Shown: positions 1 to 9,161, counted from the first letter of the stretch. The stretch: 38,468 nucleotides of DNA from Sulfurimonas sp. (GCA_027448805.1 DAIDMU010000094.1:1-38468), one strand, 5' to 3'. Notes: generated by a model not told the origin, from the letters alone. Made by a program: numbers and translations.

Positions 1-138
1 TCCTGCAACAAAAACCTCTGACGCAACTCTTGACTTTGGGTCTCCGATTATTAGTCTGTCAACTATACTGTCCGCTATAATATCCGCACACTTATCCGGA
101 TGTCCCGGACTAACTACTTCACTTGTAAAAAGATACAT
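1..138 (-). CDS. metK: S-adenosylmethionine synthetase, N-terminal fragment (cut by window edge)
   Basis: The first 46 codons read on the minus strand from the ATG at 138. The peptide begins [20 protein letters not shown], the typical start of MetK; the GHPDK motif carries an ATP-binding histidine. The family makes SAM from methionine and ATP in the cytoplasm. An AAGGA ribosome binding site lies about 9 bases before the start. The gene continues beyond position 1. It follows the LsrK-like kinase gene on the same strand after an 81-base gap, so the two may be co-transcribed. SAM turnover yields the precursor of autoinducer-2, which makes this neighbour pair chemically suggestive, but that link is inference. 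Confidence 0.95.
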   Translation of the reverse strand, partial: MYLFTSEVVSPGHPDKCADIIADSIVDRLIIGDPKSRVASEVFVAG

Positions 139-219
139 CTATTTTTTTCCTTGGGTTATTATCAGCCCGCAAGACTCTCACCTTGCAAACTAGTTTGAAA
201 AACACCGTTTAGTTTTGGC
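139..219 (-). promoter_or_regulatory. metK leader with small hairpins
   Basis: The 81 bases between the LsrK-like gene and metK contain a perfect 12-base palindrome (186-197), a 5-bp GCAAG/CTTGC hairpin (169-173 with 182-186) and a possible GGG/CCC stem (153-155 with 166-168) next to the ribosome binding site. I could not match these to a known SAM riboswitch consensus. The leader may simply hold a promoter or a weak structure. Confidence 0.3.
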
Positions 220-1788
220 TTATATTACTAAGCCAGGCGCTTTCCACATTGAAGTTGTAATATTATCATCAACTAACTTTAATTGCACTTCGTAAGCTTT
301 TTGAAATTTTATTTTTATCTCATCATATATTTTTTTGTTATCTAAATCTGGCTCATAAACTCTGTCCCAAACAACCAGCTCTTTTGCCGCACTTGCCATA
401 TCTTTATATACTCCCACACCAACTCCGGCGGCCATTGCAGCCCCTAGCGCTGTTGCTTCGGTAACTTTTGGAATCTTGACTCTGCACCCGCTTACATCTG
501 CAACTATTTGAGGCCAAAGTCTGCCTTTGCTGGCTCCTCCGGCAAAGACTATTGTCTCTATTTTTATATTTGTAAACTCTCTTATTTTATCGAGATTTAT
601 GCTTGAGACTATAGCAGCATTTTCTTGCAAACTTCTAAACATTGATGCGCGGTTGCAAATCTCTGGATTTATGCTGAGGTTTAAAAAACTGGGAGCTGCG
701 TGATACCATTTGCCATACTTCATGCTGTCGGAGAATATTGGCAGAATGCCGTATGAACCGAGGGGAACTTTAGCGGCTTTTTCTTCCAAGAGCGCGTAAA
801 CGTCCACGCCCTGCTCTTTTGCCTCTATCTTCTCCATATCGCAAAAAGCATCCCTAAACCAGCGCATAACAAGTCCGCTAAAAAAGGTAATTCCCTCCGC
901 TTGAGAGAGGTTTGGGATTACATGCGGATTTACTCTTATGTTCATATCTTTTGGCGGCGGTGTATTTTTATCTATATTTACAACCTGCTGCCAAAAAGAG
1001 CCGCCTAGAATTGCTACCTGACCAACCTCAACAACTCCAAGTCCTGCTGAACCGAGCTGAACATCTCCGCCGCCCATGACTACTTTTGTGTTTTGCGACA
1101 ATCCGCTCTCTTTTGAAGCCTTCTCCGTAACGCTTCCCATAAGTGTTCCGACTTCTAGAGTTTTTGGAAATATATCATCTTTAAGTCCGACTTTTTTAGC
1201 CATGTCAGGCATCCAGTCACGGTTTTTCAAAGAGAATATCCCTGTTGTTCCGCCATTGCTAGGGTCAGTTGCAATCACTCCGCAAAGTCGTGCCAAAATC
1301 CAATCCCCAATCATAGAGATTTTTGCAACACGCTCGTAAATCTCAGGCTTATTGTTTTTAAGCCACAAAATTCTAGGAATTGCTCCGAGTGCAAAAGTCT
1401 GCCCCGACTCTTTGTAAAACTCCTCTTCTATGCCTTTGAAGTTCTCTTTTAGATACTTAACCTCTCTGTCCGCCCTTGCATCGACATTTGCAACCGCCCA
1501 AAGCTCTCTGCCGTCTTTGTCGTAAAGAACAATTCCCTCTCTCATACTCGTTGCACTAAGAGCCGCTATATCCTCGCCGCTTAGGTTTGCGGCTTCAAGT
1601 GACTCTTTTATACATCTACATGTAAGAAGCCAGTTTGTAACAAAATCAAAGCTCATGGAGTTTGGCACTCCCTCTTCTTCTAGATGTCTCCACTCCTGCT
1701 GAGCTACGCTTATCTGATTACCCAAAGTATCAAATATTACGGCTCGCACACTCCCAGTTCCGGCATCTATCGCCATTAAGTATTTCAT
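220..1788 (-). CDS. lsrK: LsrK-like autoinducer-2 kinase (FGGY carbohydrate kinase family)
   Basis: The 522-residue protein has the FGGY kinase layout: an N-terminal phosphate-binding loop (AIDAGTGSVRAVIFD, about residues 6-20), a central VVMGGGDVQLGSAGLG segment near 240-255, and a C-terminal VFAGGASKGRLWPQI ATP-binding segment. Recalled E. coli LsrK matches throughout, including SMREGIVLY, NVDARADREV, MRWFRDAFC, YHAAPSF and the ending TTSMWKAPGL, so the LsrK subgroup is a better fit than xylulokinase or glycerol kinase. LsrK phosphorylates autoinducer-2 (DPD) with ATP in the cytoplasm. None of the usual partners (lsrACDB transporter, lsrR, lsrF, lsrG) is nearby; the neighbour is metK. The start is ATG at 1788. 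Function is inferred from this remembered similarity. Confidence 0.85.
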   Translation of the reverse strand: MKYLMAIDAGTGSVRAVIFDTLGNQISVAQQEWRHLEEEGVPNSMSFDFVTNWLLTCRCIKESLEAANLSGEDIAALSATSMREGIVLYDKDGRELWAVANVDARADREVKYLKENFKGIEEEFYKESGQTFALGAIPRILWLKNNKPEIYERVAKISMIGDWILARLCGVIATDPSNGGTTGIFSLKNRDWMPDMAKKVGLKDDIFPKTLEVGTLMGSVTEKASKESGLSQNTKVVMGGGDVQLGSAGLGVVEVGQVAILGGSFWQQVVNIDKNTPPPKDMNIRVNPHVIPNLSQAEGITFFSGLVMRWFRDAFCDMEKIEAKEQGVDVYALLEEKAAKVPLGSYGILPIFSDSMKYGKWYHAAPSFLNLSINPEICNRASMFRSLQENAAIVSSINLDKIREFTNIKIETIVFAGGASKGRLWPQIVADVSGCRVKIPKVTEATALGAAMAAGVGVGVYKDMASAAKELVVWDRVYEPDLDNKKIYDEIKIKFQKAYEVQLKLVDDNITTSMWKAPGLVI

Positions 1789-2026
1789 CTCATTCTTTCC
1801 TAAAATCTAAAATTCGGTATCTTTTTTTGTCTGTGTTATTTTGGCAATATACGGCAGCTATGATTGTAACTTTGTAGCGATTTGCTTCGCCTGCTTTATC
1901 ACATACCCCGCCAAGTTTTTGAAGATTATATCACATGTTTTATTTTGGTGATGCAAAAAAAATACAACGAATATGTGCTATTATTCATATATTAATGAAC
2001 ACCGATAACAAAAAAGGACTCTTAAA

Positions 2027-2233
2027 ATGTCAACTAATCACAATAGAAATATAGTTAAATTAGTGGGATGGGGTATTTCTTTGGTATCGTCTATTTATAC
2101 AGTTGTAGGCTACATAGATATTGCCTCAGATACTTCAACAAAGGCTTATGCTCCTTTGGTAATCTTAGAAGGTACTTTTTTTATCTCAATAGGTTTGGTA
2201 GTGGTATGGATGGGAAGAAGAAAATCTAAATAA
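2027..2233 (+). CDS. Small two-helix membrane protein, unknown function
   Basis: A 68-residue protein with two hydrophobic stretches (about 9-30 and 42-62) and a basic C-terminus (MGRRKSK), consistent with two membrane helices and a cytoplasmic tail. AAAGGA lies about 8 bases before the ATG, and a possible -10 box TATTAT is at 1979-1984. I do not recognise a family. It stands alone between divergent or convergent neighbours, so context gives no function. Confidence 0.6.
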   Translation: MSTNHNRNIVKLVGWGISLVSSIYTVVGYIDIASDTSTKAYAPLVILEGTFFISIGLVVVWMGRRKSK

Positions 2234-2293
2234 AAAACGATGTGTATCAGCCGATATTTTGCAACTTTTATTAAACAAAAAGTTCCTCACACA

Positions 2294-2311
2294 GAAGTAA
2301 ATCTTTACTTC
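2294..2311. repeat. Perfect 8-bp inverted repeat
   Basis: GAAGTAAA at 2294-2301 and TTTACTTC at 2304-2311 are separated by two bases. It lies 60 bases after the small membrane protein gene, which it may help terminate, although only a weak T-rich tail follows. Confidence 0.35.
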
Positions 2312-2384
2312 ATCTTATTCTCAGTTGTAGTATAGAAGTTTGGAATAGTTATCTTAGAAACTAAAGTGGAGGTAAAGCCTTTAT

Positions 2385-2672
2385 TTACCCCAAAACTTCC
2401 AGCTCATCGCTGTATTTGTCTTCGCAGTACTGCTCGTAACTTGACTTATAGATTTTATAATGCTCGGTTGATTTATGTCCTTCAAGTGCCGCTTCGTCTC
2501 TCCAAGTCTCTACTGCAAAAAACTTCTCAGGTCTATCCTTGCACTGAAAAATATCGTAAAATATACATCCGTCCTCAGCCTTTGAAGGCTCAACCATAGC
2601 ACTTAGAAGCTCTTTCATCTTCTCTACGCCATTTTTTTTGGCTATAAATGTTACTTTCTTTGTTATCGTCAT
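2385..2672 (-). CDS. ABM-domain (YgiN-like) putative quinol monooxygenase
   Basis: The 95-residue protein has the pattern of the antibiotic biosynthesis monooxygenase fold: an N-terminal strand (KKVTFIAKKNGVEKMKELLS), then GCIFYDIFQCKDRPEKFFAV and the helix start ETWRDEAALEGHKSTEHY, which resembles the usual EvWdseealeaH segment. Such proteins are dimeric cytoplasmic ferredoxin-like barrels that often act on quinols, although many have unknown substrates. The stop codon lies in the stem of a 6-bp hairpin (2371-2376 with 2384-2389). It is divergent from glnD, with 78 bases between the starts. The family is fairly sure; the substrate is unknown. Confidence 0.75.
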   Translation of the reverse strand: MTITKKVTFIAKKNGVEKMKELLSAMVEPSKAEDGCIFYDIFQCKDRPEKFFAVETWRDEAALEGHKSTEHYKIYKSSYEQYCEDKYSDELEVLG

Positions 2673-2729
2673 ATCTATTTCTTCCCCGAGGTGGTTAAAT
2701 TTTAATCTGAGGATTATATCTAATTAGAA

Positions 2730-2735
2730 TATAAT
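2730..2735 (+). promoter_or_regulatory. Putative -10 box of glnD-glmS
   Basis: A consensus TATAAT lies 15 bases before the glnD ATG, so the transcript would have a very short leader. No good -35 box is visible, which is common in Campylobacterota promoters. Confidence 0.45.
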
Positions 2736-2750
2736 ATTAAAAAAATTAGG

Positions 2751-5273
2751 ATGTCAACATTGGACTTAGTTCTAAATATTGAAGATATTATAGAGAAAAA
2801 CGGAAGTGATTTTGAGCTCTCAAAACTCTTTAAAGCTTTTATAAACGAGTACAAAACCTCTCTGAGCGAGCTATTTCAAAAGAGCCAAGGCAAAGATTTT
2901 TTAGTCCGCCACACAAAGCAGTTAGACTCCATAATCTCTTTAATGTACAAAACGGTTCTAAGACAAATCTTTGGAAACTACCTCCCTATGAGAAGTTCCA
3001 TCCCAATAGCCATTGTCGCACTCGGCAGCTACGGCAGAGAGCAGCTCTGCGTTCACAGCGATATAGACCTGCTCATAGTTTATGAAAAAATTGATGGTTT
3101 TAACAGTGAGCTGATAATAGAAAAGTTTTTCTATCTGGCACTCGATGCCGGTCTCAAACTTGGACATAGAGTGCATGAGGTAAATGATCTCTTTCGTGCA
3201 AGCGGCGAGGATATTACAATCAGAACTTCACTTATGGAAGCCAGATTTGTAACCGGCTCAACTCTGACTTGGCATGCAACAGGCAGAGAGCTGAACAGGA
3301 TAAGGCTTTATAATCAAAAAGAGTTTATTCTTGCAAAAATAGAAGAGGCTCAGAGCAGACGTAAAAAGTATCCGAACTCGATGCAGCCAAATATCAAGGA
3401 GAGCGTCGGCGGACTTCGCGACTCCAACCTTATATTTTGGATTGCTCAAACCATCTATGGCGTTACAACTCTAAAAGATTTAACCGGAATTCTTTTTTCC
3501 GATGAGGAGTATAAAGAGTACAGAATGGCGCTAGAGCTGCTTTTTCGGCTCAGAAGCGCTCTGCACCTAACCGCTAAAAAACAAGAAGATAGACTTCTTT
3601 TGGAGTTCATCCCGGAAGTCAGTCTTCTTCTTGGCTTTAATAACCAGCAAAAAATGGTGACAAAAGTTCTTGAAGCGCAGTGGCGCATAAGCAACTTCAC
3701 TCAAATATTTGTTAAAAAAATGACCAGAGCGTACATTATTGACATGTCAAATATTGCCAAGTTTAGAAAAAACCGTCTTAGCAGAGGCATTTATGAACTA
3801 AATGGCAGAGTTTACGCTTCCTACAACCTAGAGATTCAGCCTCTGAACAGACTTTTGGAGATTCTGGTGTCACTGCCGGATAAATCGTACCATTTTGACG
3901 CTGGATTTTTACGTCAATTTACCTACACAAAAATATCATATCCGCTGCAAGTAAAAACTTACGCGCTTTTAAAAGAGCTTTTTAAAAAAAGATGCATGTA
4001 CTCATTTTTAAAGCTGTTTTATGATGCGGGAATACTTCATCATCTCTTTCATAACTTCAAAAAAGTGCTCCATATGCCTCAGTTTGACGGCTATCATCAC
4101 TATCCGGTAGATATCCACTCAATCAAATGCGTTGAAGCGTTAGAAAACATTAAAGAGCCGTTTATTAAAAAACTTTATGATGAATTTAGCGATGATGAAA
4201 AACTGCTGCTAAAAATTGTAACCCTCTTTCATGACACAGGAAAGGGAAGAGTTCAAGACCACAGTGAAGTCGGTGCAAAACTGATAGCGCCTTTTGTAAA
4301 GAAGATGAAGTTAAAAGATGAAGATATACAAAGATGCGTAACTTTAGTCAAGCAGCATGTAACTATGAGCAACGTCGCTTTTAAAGAGAACATCCATAAC
4401 GAAAAAACACTCTATAAATTTATGTCAAATATCGAAGATGTTAAAAATCTAAAGCTTCTATATGTTCTGACATACGCTGATATAAATGGTGTCGGAGAGG
4501 GTGTATTTAACTCATTTAGCTCAAATCTTCTTTATGAACTCTACACCGGCTCACTTGAGGTGGCTGAAAACTTCGGAAGAATAAATGATGCGACAAAAAG
4601 AATAAATATAGAAAAACGAGTCATTAAATTACCTGAATTTAGCGAGTTGCCAAAACTTTTACAAAATAAACTTCTTAGGGTAGAATCAAATCTCTTCTTT
4701 TTTAAACATACCCCGACAGATATAATAGAAATTGCAAAAAAAGCCAAAGAGACAAAAGAGTATATCTACTCCATAAATGCAGACAAATCCCTAAGTATCG
4801 AAATATATAGAAAAATTCCGCTAAACATCGGTTATTTGCTTGCAATGCTTAGCCATCTTGACGTGGCATCAATGGAGATTTTTACACTGTTTGACGGTGT
4901 AAAGTATTTTAAGATAGAGTTCATCGAACATGTTGACGAAAATGAGGCGCTTCGCATAGAAGATATTGTCAACAATGCTTTTGATATGAACAAACACATA
5001 AAGTTAAAAGATGTAACCATATACAAGGATGAGATAAGCATAGATTGTGAACACTCGCTTACACATGCCGAAGTAACAATCAGTACGCAAAATCAGAAGG
5101 GTCTGCTGGCTTATATTATGGAGTGCTTTGAAGAGCTCAAGATAAATATCGTAACCGCAAAGATTCACAGCACCAAACATAAGGTTAGAGACAGCTTCTT
5201 AATTGAAAAACAAAACGATATATGTAATAATGTCGAGAAAATATACGAACTATTAATAACTAAGGGCAAATAA
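2751..5273 (+). CDS. glnD: Bifunctional PII uridylyltransferase/uridylyl-removing enzyme
   Basis: The 840-residue protein shows the GlnD domain order. A nucleotidyltransferase domain carries GSYGREQLCVHSDIDLL at about 93-109, with the metal-binding DxD. An HD hydrolase domain follows, with VDIHS near 452 and LFHDTGKGR near 491-499. Two ACT-like domains close the protein (about 690-750 and 770-835, the second containing VTISTQNQKGLLAYI). GlnD uridylylates or deuridylylates PII according to glutamine level. It is slightly shorter than proteobacterial versions of about 850-950 residues. The stop overlaps the glmS start by one base (TAATG), so the two should be translationally coupled. Catalytic motifs look intact. 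Confidence 0.88.
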   Translation: MSTLDLVLNIEDIIEKNGSDFELSKLFKAFINEYKTSLSELFQKSQGKDFLVRHTKQLDSIISLMYKTVLRQIFGNYLPMRSSIPIAIVALGSYGREQLCVHSDIDLLIVYEKIDGFNSELIIEKFFYLALDAGLKLGHRVHEVNDLFRASGEDITIRTSLMEARFVTGSTLTWHATGRELNRIRLYNQKEFILAKIEEAQSRRKKYPNSMQPNIKESVGGLRDSNLIFWIAQTIYGVTTLKDLTGILFSDEEYKEYRMALELLFRLRSALHLTAKKQEDRLLLEFIPEVSLLLGFNNQQKMVTKVLEAQWRISNFTQIFVKKMTRAYIIDMSNIAKFRKNRLSRGIYELNGRVYASYNLEIQPLNRLLEILVSLPDKSYHFDAGFLRQFTYTKISYPLQVKTYALLKELFKKRCMYSFLKLFYDAGILHHLFHNFKKVLHMPQFDGYHHYPVDIHSIKCVEALENIKEPFIKKLYDEFSDDEKLLLKIVTLFHDTGKGRVQDHSEVGAKLIAPFVKKMKLKDEDIQRCVTLVKQHVTMSNVAFKENIHNEKTLYKFMSNIEDVKNLKLLYVLTYADINGVGEGVFNSFSSNLLYELYTGSLEVAENFGRINDATKRINIEKRVIKLPEFSELPKLLQNKLLRVESNLFFFKHTPTDIIEIAKKAKETKEYIYSINADKSLSIEIYRKIPLNIGYLLAMLSHLDVASMEIFTLFDGVKYFKIEFIEHVDENEALRIEDIVNNAFDMNKHIKLKDVTIYKDEISIDCEHSLTHAEVTISTQNQKGLLAYIMECFEELKINIVTAKIHSTKHKVRDSFLIEKQNDICNNVEKIYELLITKGK

Positions 5274-7087
5274 TGTGCGGAATTGTTGGATATATAGGCA
5301 AAAAAAATACAAAACAGATTTTATTAGATGGGCTTAAAGAGTTAGAGTATCGTGGCTATGACTCGGCCGGAATTGCAGTTTTAGAAGACGGAGAGTTTTC
5401 AAACTTTAAAGCAGTCGGAAAGCTAGTCAACCTTGAAGAGAAAACAAAAGATTTTAAAACAAAGAGTTTTGCAATCGGAATCGGTCACACAAGATGGGCA
5501 ACGCACGGAAAGCCAACGGAGATAAACGCCCACCCGCACTTAGGAGAGAGCTCTTATGTCGTTCACAACGGAATCATTGAAAACTACGCAACTCTAAAAA
5601 AAGAGCTTCAGACAAGCGGTGTTACTTTTTTAAGCCAGACGGACACAGAAGTTATTGTTCATCAGTTTGAAAAAAATCAAAAAAACGCAAAAAACAGTTT
5701 TGAAGCTTTTGCAAAAACAGTATCACAGCTCCACGGCGCCTATGCTATTTTACTAATCACAAAAACAGAGCCTGAGACAATCTTTTTTGCAAAACACGGC
5801 TCACCGATGCTTGTTGGAATTAACGGCGAGAATGAGAAATATTTTGCATCCTCAGACACTCCGTTAATCGGCCATTGCCAAAGCGTAAACTATTTTGAAG
5901 ACGGAGACTACGGGTATGTAACGCCAAAAGAGATAGCTATCTTTGACAAAAACGGCGTTAAAAAAGAGGCTAAGTTTTCACCGCTTTCACAAAACAAACT
6001 GCTGGCTCAAAAAGACGGTTTTAGATTTTTTATGGAAAAAGAGATTTATGAGCAGAGCGTCGTAATGTCGGACACCATGATGGGAAGACTCGGTGAGAGC
6101 GAGATTCTCTTTGACGAACTCGACAAAAATCTTTTTGACGGTATAAATGAGATAAAACTTTGCGCATGCGGAACTTCATACCACTCTGCCATGAGCGCAT
6201 CATACCTGCTTGAACGCTACTCTAAAATAAGAACTTCGCTAGAGATTGCAAGTGAGTTTAGATATAGAGAGCCGATTATGAGCAAAGATACTCTTTTTGT
6301 AGTAATCTCTCAAAGCGGCGAAACTGCGGATACGCTTGAAACGCTGAAAATGGCAAAAACAGCTGGACTCAAAACTTTGGTTATCTGCAATGTTGACAAC
6401 TCCTCAATGGTAAGATTGGCCGATGCAACAATACTAACAAGAGCCGGCATAGAAAAAGGTGTGGCTTCCACTAAAGCTTTTGCAACGCAGGTTACGGTTT
6501 TTTGGATGCTCTCTCTTTTTATTGCAAAATTAAAAAACTCTCTTAGTGCAGACGAAATAGCTTCTCATATCTCACTTCTTCGCGAACTCCCATCTCATGT
6601 AAAAGTTACTGATGATATGCATGAACGTATAAAAAGATTGTCAAAAAGATATCTTCACGGTCACGGCTTTTTCTTTATCGGCAGAGATATTTTCTATCCT
6701 CTCGCACTTGAGGGAGCGTTAAAACTAAAAGAGATATCTTACCTCCACGCTGAGGGTTATCCGGCCGGAGAGATGAAACACGGTCCTATTGCGCTTGCGG
6801 ATCCTGAACTCTTTACAATAGCACTATTGCCAAAACATCTCCACTACGAAAAATCAAAAAGCAATGTTGAAGAGCTAAGTGCGAGAGATTCAACTATATG
6901 CGCTATCAGTCAAATAGAGTTTGACAAAGCTGATGATTTTATAGAGATTTCAGAGTGCAGACACTACATGTTAGAATTTTTTGAGATGATGGTAGTTTTA
7001 CAGCTGTTATCTTTAGAGATATCTGTAAGATTAGGAAATGATGTCGATATGCCTAGAAATTTGGCAAAAAGCGTAACTGTTGAATAA
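5273..7087 (+). CDS. glmS: Glutamine--fructose-6-phosphate aminotransferase (isomerizing)
   Basis: The 604-residue protein starts MCGIVGYIG, placing the catalytic cysteine at position 2. It then has the class II glutamine amidotransferase motifs ELEYRGYDSAGI, GHTRWATHGKP and VVHNGIIENY, followed by two SIS sugar-isomerase domains (CGTSYHSA, SQSGETADT, EGALKLKEISYLHAEGYPAG). It ends with the canonical PRNLAKSVTVE. GlmS makes glucosamine-6-phosphate for peptidoglycan and lipopolysaccharide. It is coupled to glnD, linking glutamine sensing to a major glutamine-consuming step. I see no glmS ribozyme-like leader; the gene starts inside the end of glnD. Confidence 0.97.
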   Translation: MCGIVGYIGKKNTKQILLDGLKELEYRGYDSAGIAVLEDGEFSNFKAVGKLVNLEEKTKDFKTKSFAIGIGHTRWATHGKPTEINAHPHLGESSYVVHNGIIENYATLKKELQTSGVTFLSQTDTEVIVHQFEKNQKNAKNSFEAFAKTVSQLHGAYAILLITKTEPETIFFAKHGSPMLVGINGENEKYFASSDTPLIGHCQSVNYFEDGDYGYVTPKEIAIFDKNGVKKEAKFSPLSQNKLLAQKDGFRFFMEKEIYEQSVVMSDTMMGRLGESEILFDELDKNLFDGINEIKLCACGTSYHSAMSASYLLERYSKIRTSLEIASEFRYREPIMSKDTLFVVISQSGETADTLETLKMAKTAGLKTLVICNVDNSSMVRLADATILTRAGIEKGVASTKAFATQVTVFWMLSLFIAKLKNSLSADEIASHISLLRELPSHVKVTDDMHERIKRLSKRYLHGHGFFFIGRDIFYPLALEGALKLKEISYLHAEGYPAGEMKHGPIALADPELFTIALLPKHLHYEKSKSNVEELSARDSTICAISQIEFDKADDFIEISECRHYMLEFFEMMVVLQLLSLEISVRLGNDVDMPRNLAKSVTVE

Positions 7088-7161
7088 CAAATTGTAATTT
7101 CAAACTAAATTTATATTTTCTTAGATACTATTAAAAAAAAATTACCATAAAGTGATTTCTC

Positions 7162-9009
7162 ATGACAACAAAATCTAGACTCTTGCTTATAGTTACCATT
7201 ATGCTTCTTGGACTTACCGCAGCGACAATAGTCAATATTTCTCTTAACTTTAGAGAGTACAGCATAAACAGCGCAGTTGAAAAATCACAGATGGCGGCAA
7301 ACATTGTAAAAGACGGATTGACTGCTCATATGGTTAACGGCATAATGGATAAAAGACAGTACTTTTTAGACAAGATTGCAACCAGCAACAATATAAAATC
7401 ACTCTGGATTGCAAGAGGAGATAAGGTTATAGCTCAATACGGTGAAGGCTTATATACAGAAACAATTAGAGACTCTATAGACAGAGAGGTCTTAAGAACA
7501 GGGGAGAGTATACAAAAAATCACGGAAAATGCGAAAAATAGCACTCTTAGAGTTACTATCCCTTATAAAGCTTCAACTCCTATTGACAACACAAACTGTA
7601 TATCTTGCCACAATGTAAACAGAGGAGACACGCTTGGCATAATCAGCATGGAGTTTGACATCAGCGAAATGAGAAGCAGCGGAATGATGACAATCCTTAA
7701 AATTTTAGGCATAAATCTGCTATTTATAGTTGTTGTACTTGCTTTAATAAACTACTATGTTACTCCGTATCTGAACCTATTCTCAAATATGCAAAGCGGC
7801 ATTAAAAAGGCATATAGCGGGGATTTCACGCACCAATTTTTCTCAAAAGTCGGCGGCGATGCTAAAAATGTCGTGGAACAGATGAACTCCCTATTTAGAA
7901 AAATGCAGGAGACATTTGGAGATATAAAATATAATCTTGCAACATTTATACCTCAAGGCTGTGTCTCTTCTAGCGACCCATTATATGAAGCAAAAACAAT
8001 TATCAGCGAACTCTCAGATATATATAAATTCAAAAAAACGATAGAACTTGATGCTTCAAAGGATGAAGTCTATACAAGAATTATTGATATATTAAAATTA
8101 AAATATCATGTCGGGCACTTTGCATTTTATGAGGTAAATAATGTCACTTCGGAGAGAAAGCTAATCTACAGCACGGAAGAGGATACCATCTGCTTTGAAA
8201 AAACAAACAAAAATGCGTTAGAGTGCAGAGCATATAGAACAAACAGCGTAACCGTCTCTACGGAGTTTCCAAATCTATGTCAAGCGTGTATTGCACTGGA
8301 TATAAACTATGTTTGTATCCCTTTCAACATAAATCATGATATTTCTCTGACTGTTTCAATGACATCTCAAAATAGAGATGAAGTTGAACTTATGAAGAAA
8401 AATATCTCAAGCATCAGACACTATCTTGAAGCAGCTAAACCTGTTATAGAGAGCCAAATTTTAATGGAAAAACTAAAAGACACATCTCTTCGCGACGGTA
8501 TGACAGGATTGTACAACAGAAGATTCTTAGAAGAGATAATAGACAAAATAATGAGCAAGGCGAATAGACATAAGGATACATACATAATTATGATGCTTGA
8601 CGTTGACTTCTTTAAAATGGTAAACGACACCTATGGCCATGACGTCGGAGACAAGGTTATTGTTGCACTCTCAAAAGTCCTAAAAAACAATATTCGTGAA
8701 TCTGATTTGGCAATCCGTTACGGAGGAGAAGAGTTTTTAATTATGCTTTGCAATGCAACAAACGAGGGTGCAATGCAGGTTGCTGGGAAAATCCACTCTG
8801 CATTTGGCGCACTATCTTTTGATGTCGGCTCGACAGAAAGTTTGAAAAAGACATTAAGTATAGGTATAGCAAAATTTCCTACAGACGGAGATACTATCTG
8901 GAAATGTATCAAGTATGCCGATACTGCTCTGTATGAAGCTAAACATACAGGAAGAAATAAGATAGTAGAGTTTACACCTGAGATGTTTAAAAGCGGTGAA
9001 GAGTTTTAG
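7162..9009 (+). CDS. Membrane diguanylate cyclase with periplasmic CxxCH haem-binding sensor
   Basis: The 615-residue protein has a membrane helix at about 6-26, a periplasmic domain of about 150 residues, a second helix (about 175-200), a cytoplasmic region with several cysteines (about 350-380) and a C-terminal GGDEF domain. The periplasmic part ends with CISCH at about 146-150, a c-type haem attachment motif, in a context like the Tll0287/DUF3365-type sensors. The active site reads GGEEF near 520, and RESD five residues before it is a product-inhibition site, so it should be an active, feedback-inhibited cyclic-di-GMP synthase. Haem suggests gas or redox sensing. The gene begins 74 bases after glmS, and its ribosome binding site is weak. 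Confidence 0.88.
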   Translation: MTTKSRLLLIVTIMLLGLTAATIVNISLNFREYSINSAVEKSQMAANIVKDGLTAHMVNGIMDKRQYFLDKIATSNNIKSLWIARGDKVIAQYGEGLYTETIRDSIDREVLRTGESIQKITENAKNSTLRVTIPYKASTPIDNTNCISCHNVNRGDTLGIISMEFDISEMRSSGMMTILKILGINLLFIVVVLALINYYVTPYLNLFSNMQSGIKKAYSGDFTHQFFSKVGGDAKNVVEQMNSLFRKMQETFGDIKYNLATFIPQGCVSSSDPLYEAKTIISELSDIYKFKKTIELDASKDEVYTRIIDILKLKYHVGHFAFYEVNNVTSERKLIYSTEEDTICFEKTNKNALECRAYRTNSVTVSTEFPNLCQACIALDINYVCIPFNINHDISLTVSMTSQNRDEVELMKKNISSIRHYLEAAKPVIESQILMEKLKDTSLRDGMTGLYNRRFLEEIIDKIMSKANRHKDTYIIMMLDVDFFKMVNDTYGHDVGDKVIVALSKVLKNNIRESDLAIRYGGEEFLIMLCNATNEGAMQVAGKIHSAFGALSFDVGSTESLKKTLSIGIAKFPTDGDTIWKCIKYADTALYEAKHTGRNKIVEFTPEMFKSGEEF

Positions 9010-9028
9010 ACGATTATTTTCTCTTTTT

Positions 9029-9161
9029 GTGACACTTTGGTTTTTTAAGAAATAGATTTTTTGAGTAAATTTCGTTAAAAAAACTAAACTGTTTGAACGA
9101 AGTGAGTTTTTAGTTTTTAGAAATTTATGATAAAAATCCTTAAAAAACCAACTTGTGTCAC
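9029..9161. repeat. 133-base imperfect palindromic element
   Basis: The ends are GTGACAC (9029-9035) and GTGTCAC (9155-9161). The arms continue inward as GGTTTTTTAAG against CTTAAAAAACC, then TAAATTTC against GAAATTTA, and on to an AT-rich centre. The whole segment can fold into one long interrupted hairpin. It encodes no ORF of note. It resembles a small non-autonomous inverted-repeat element (MITE-like), but I cannot see a clear target duplication or count copies from one window. Confidence 0.55.

Noticed and set aside
5210..5275. Possible glmS ribozyme before glmS.
   Set aside because: There is no leader: glmS starts on the last base of glnD, and ribozyme-controlled glmS is a Gram-positive feature.
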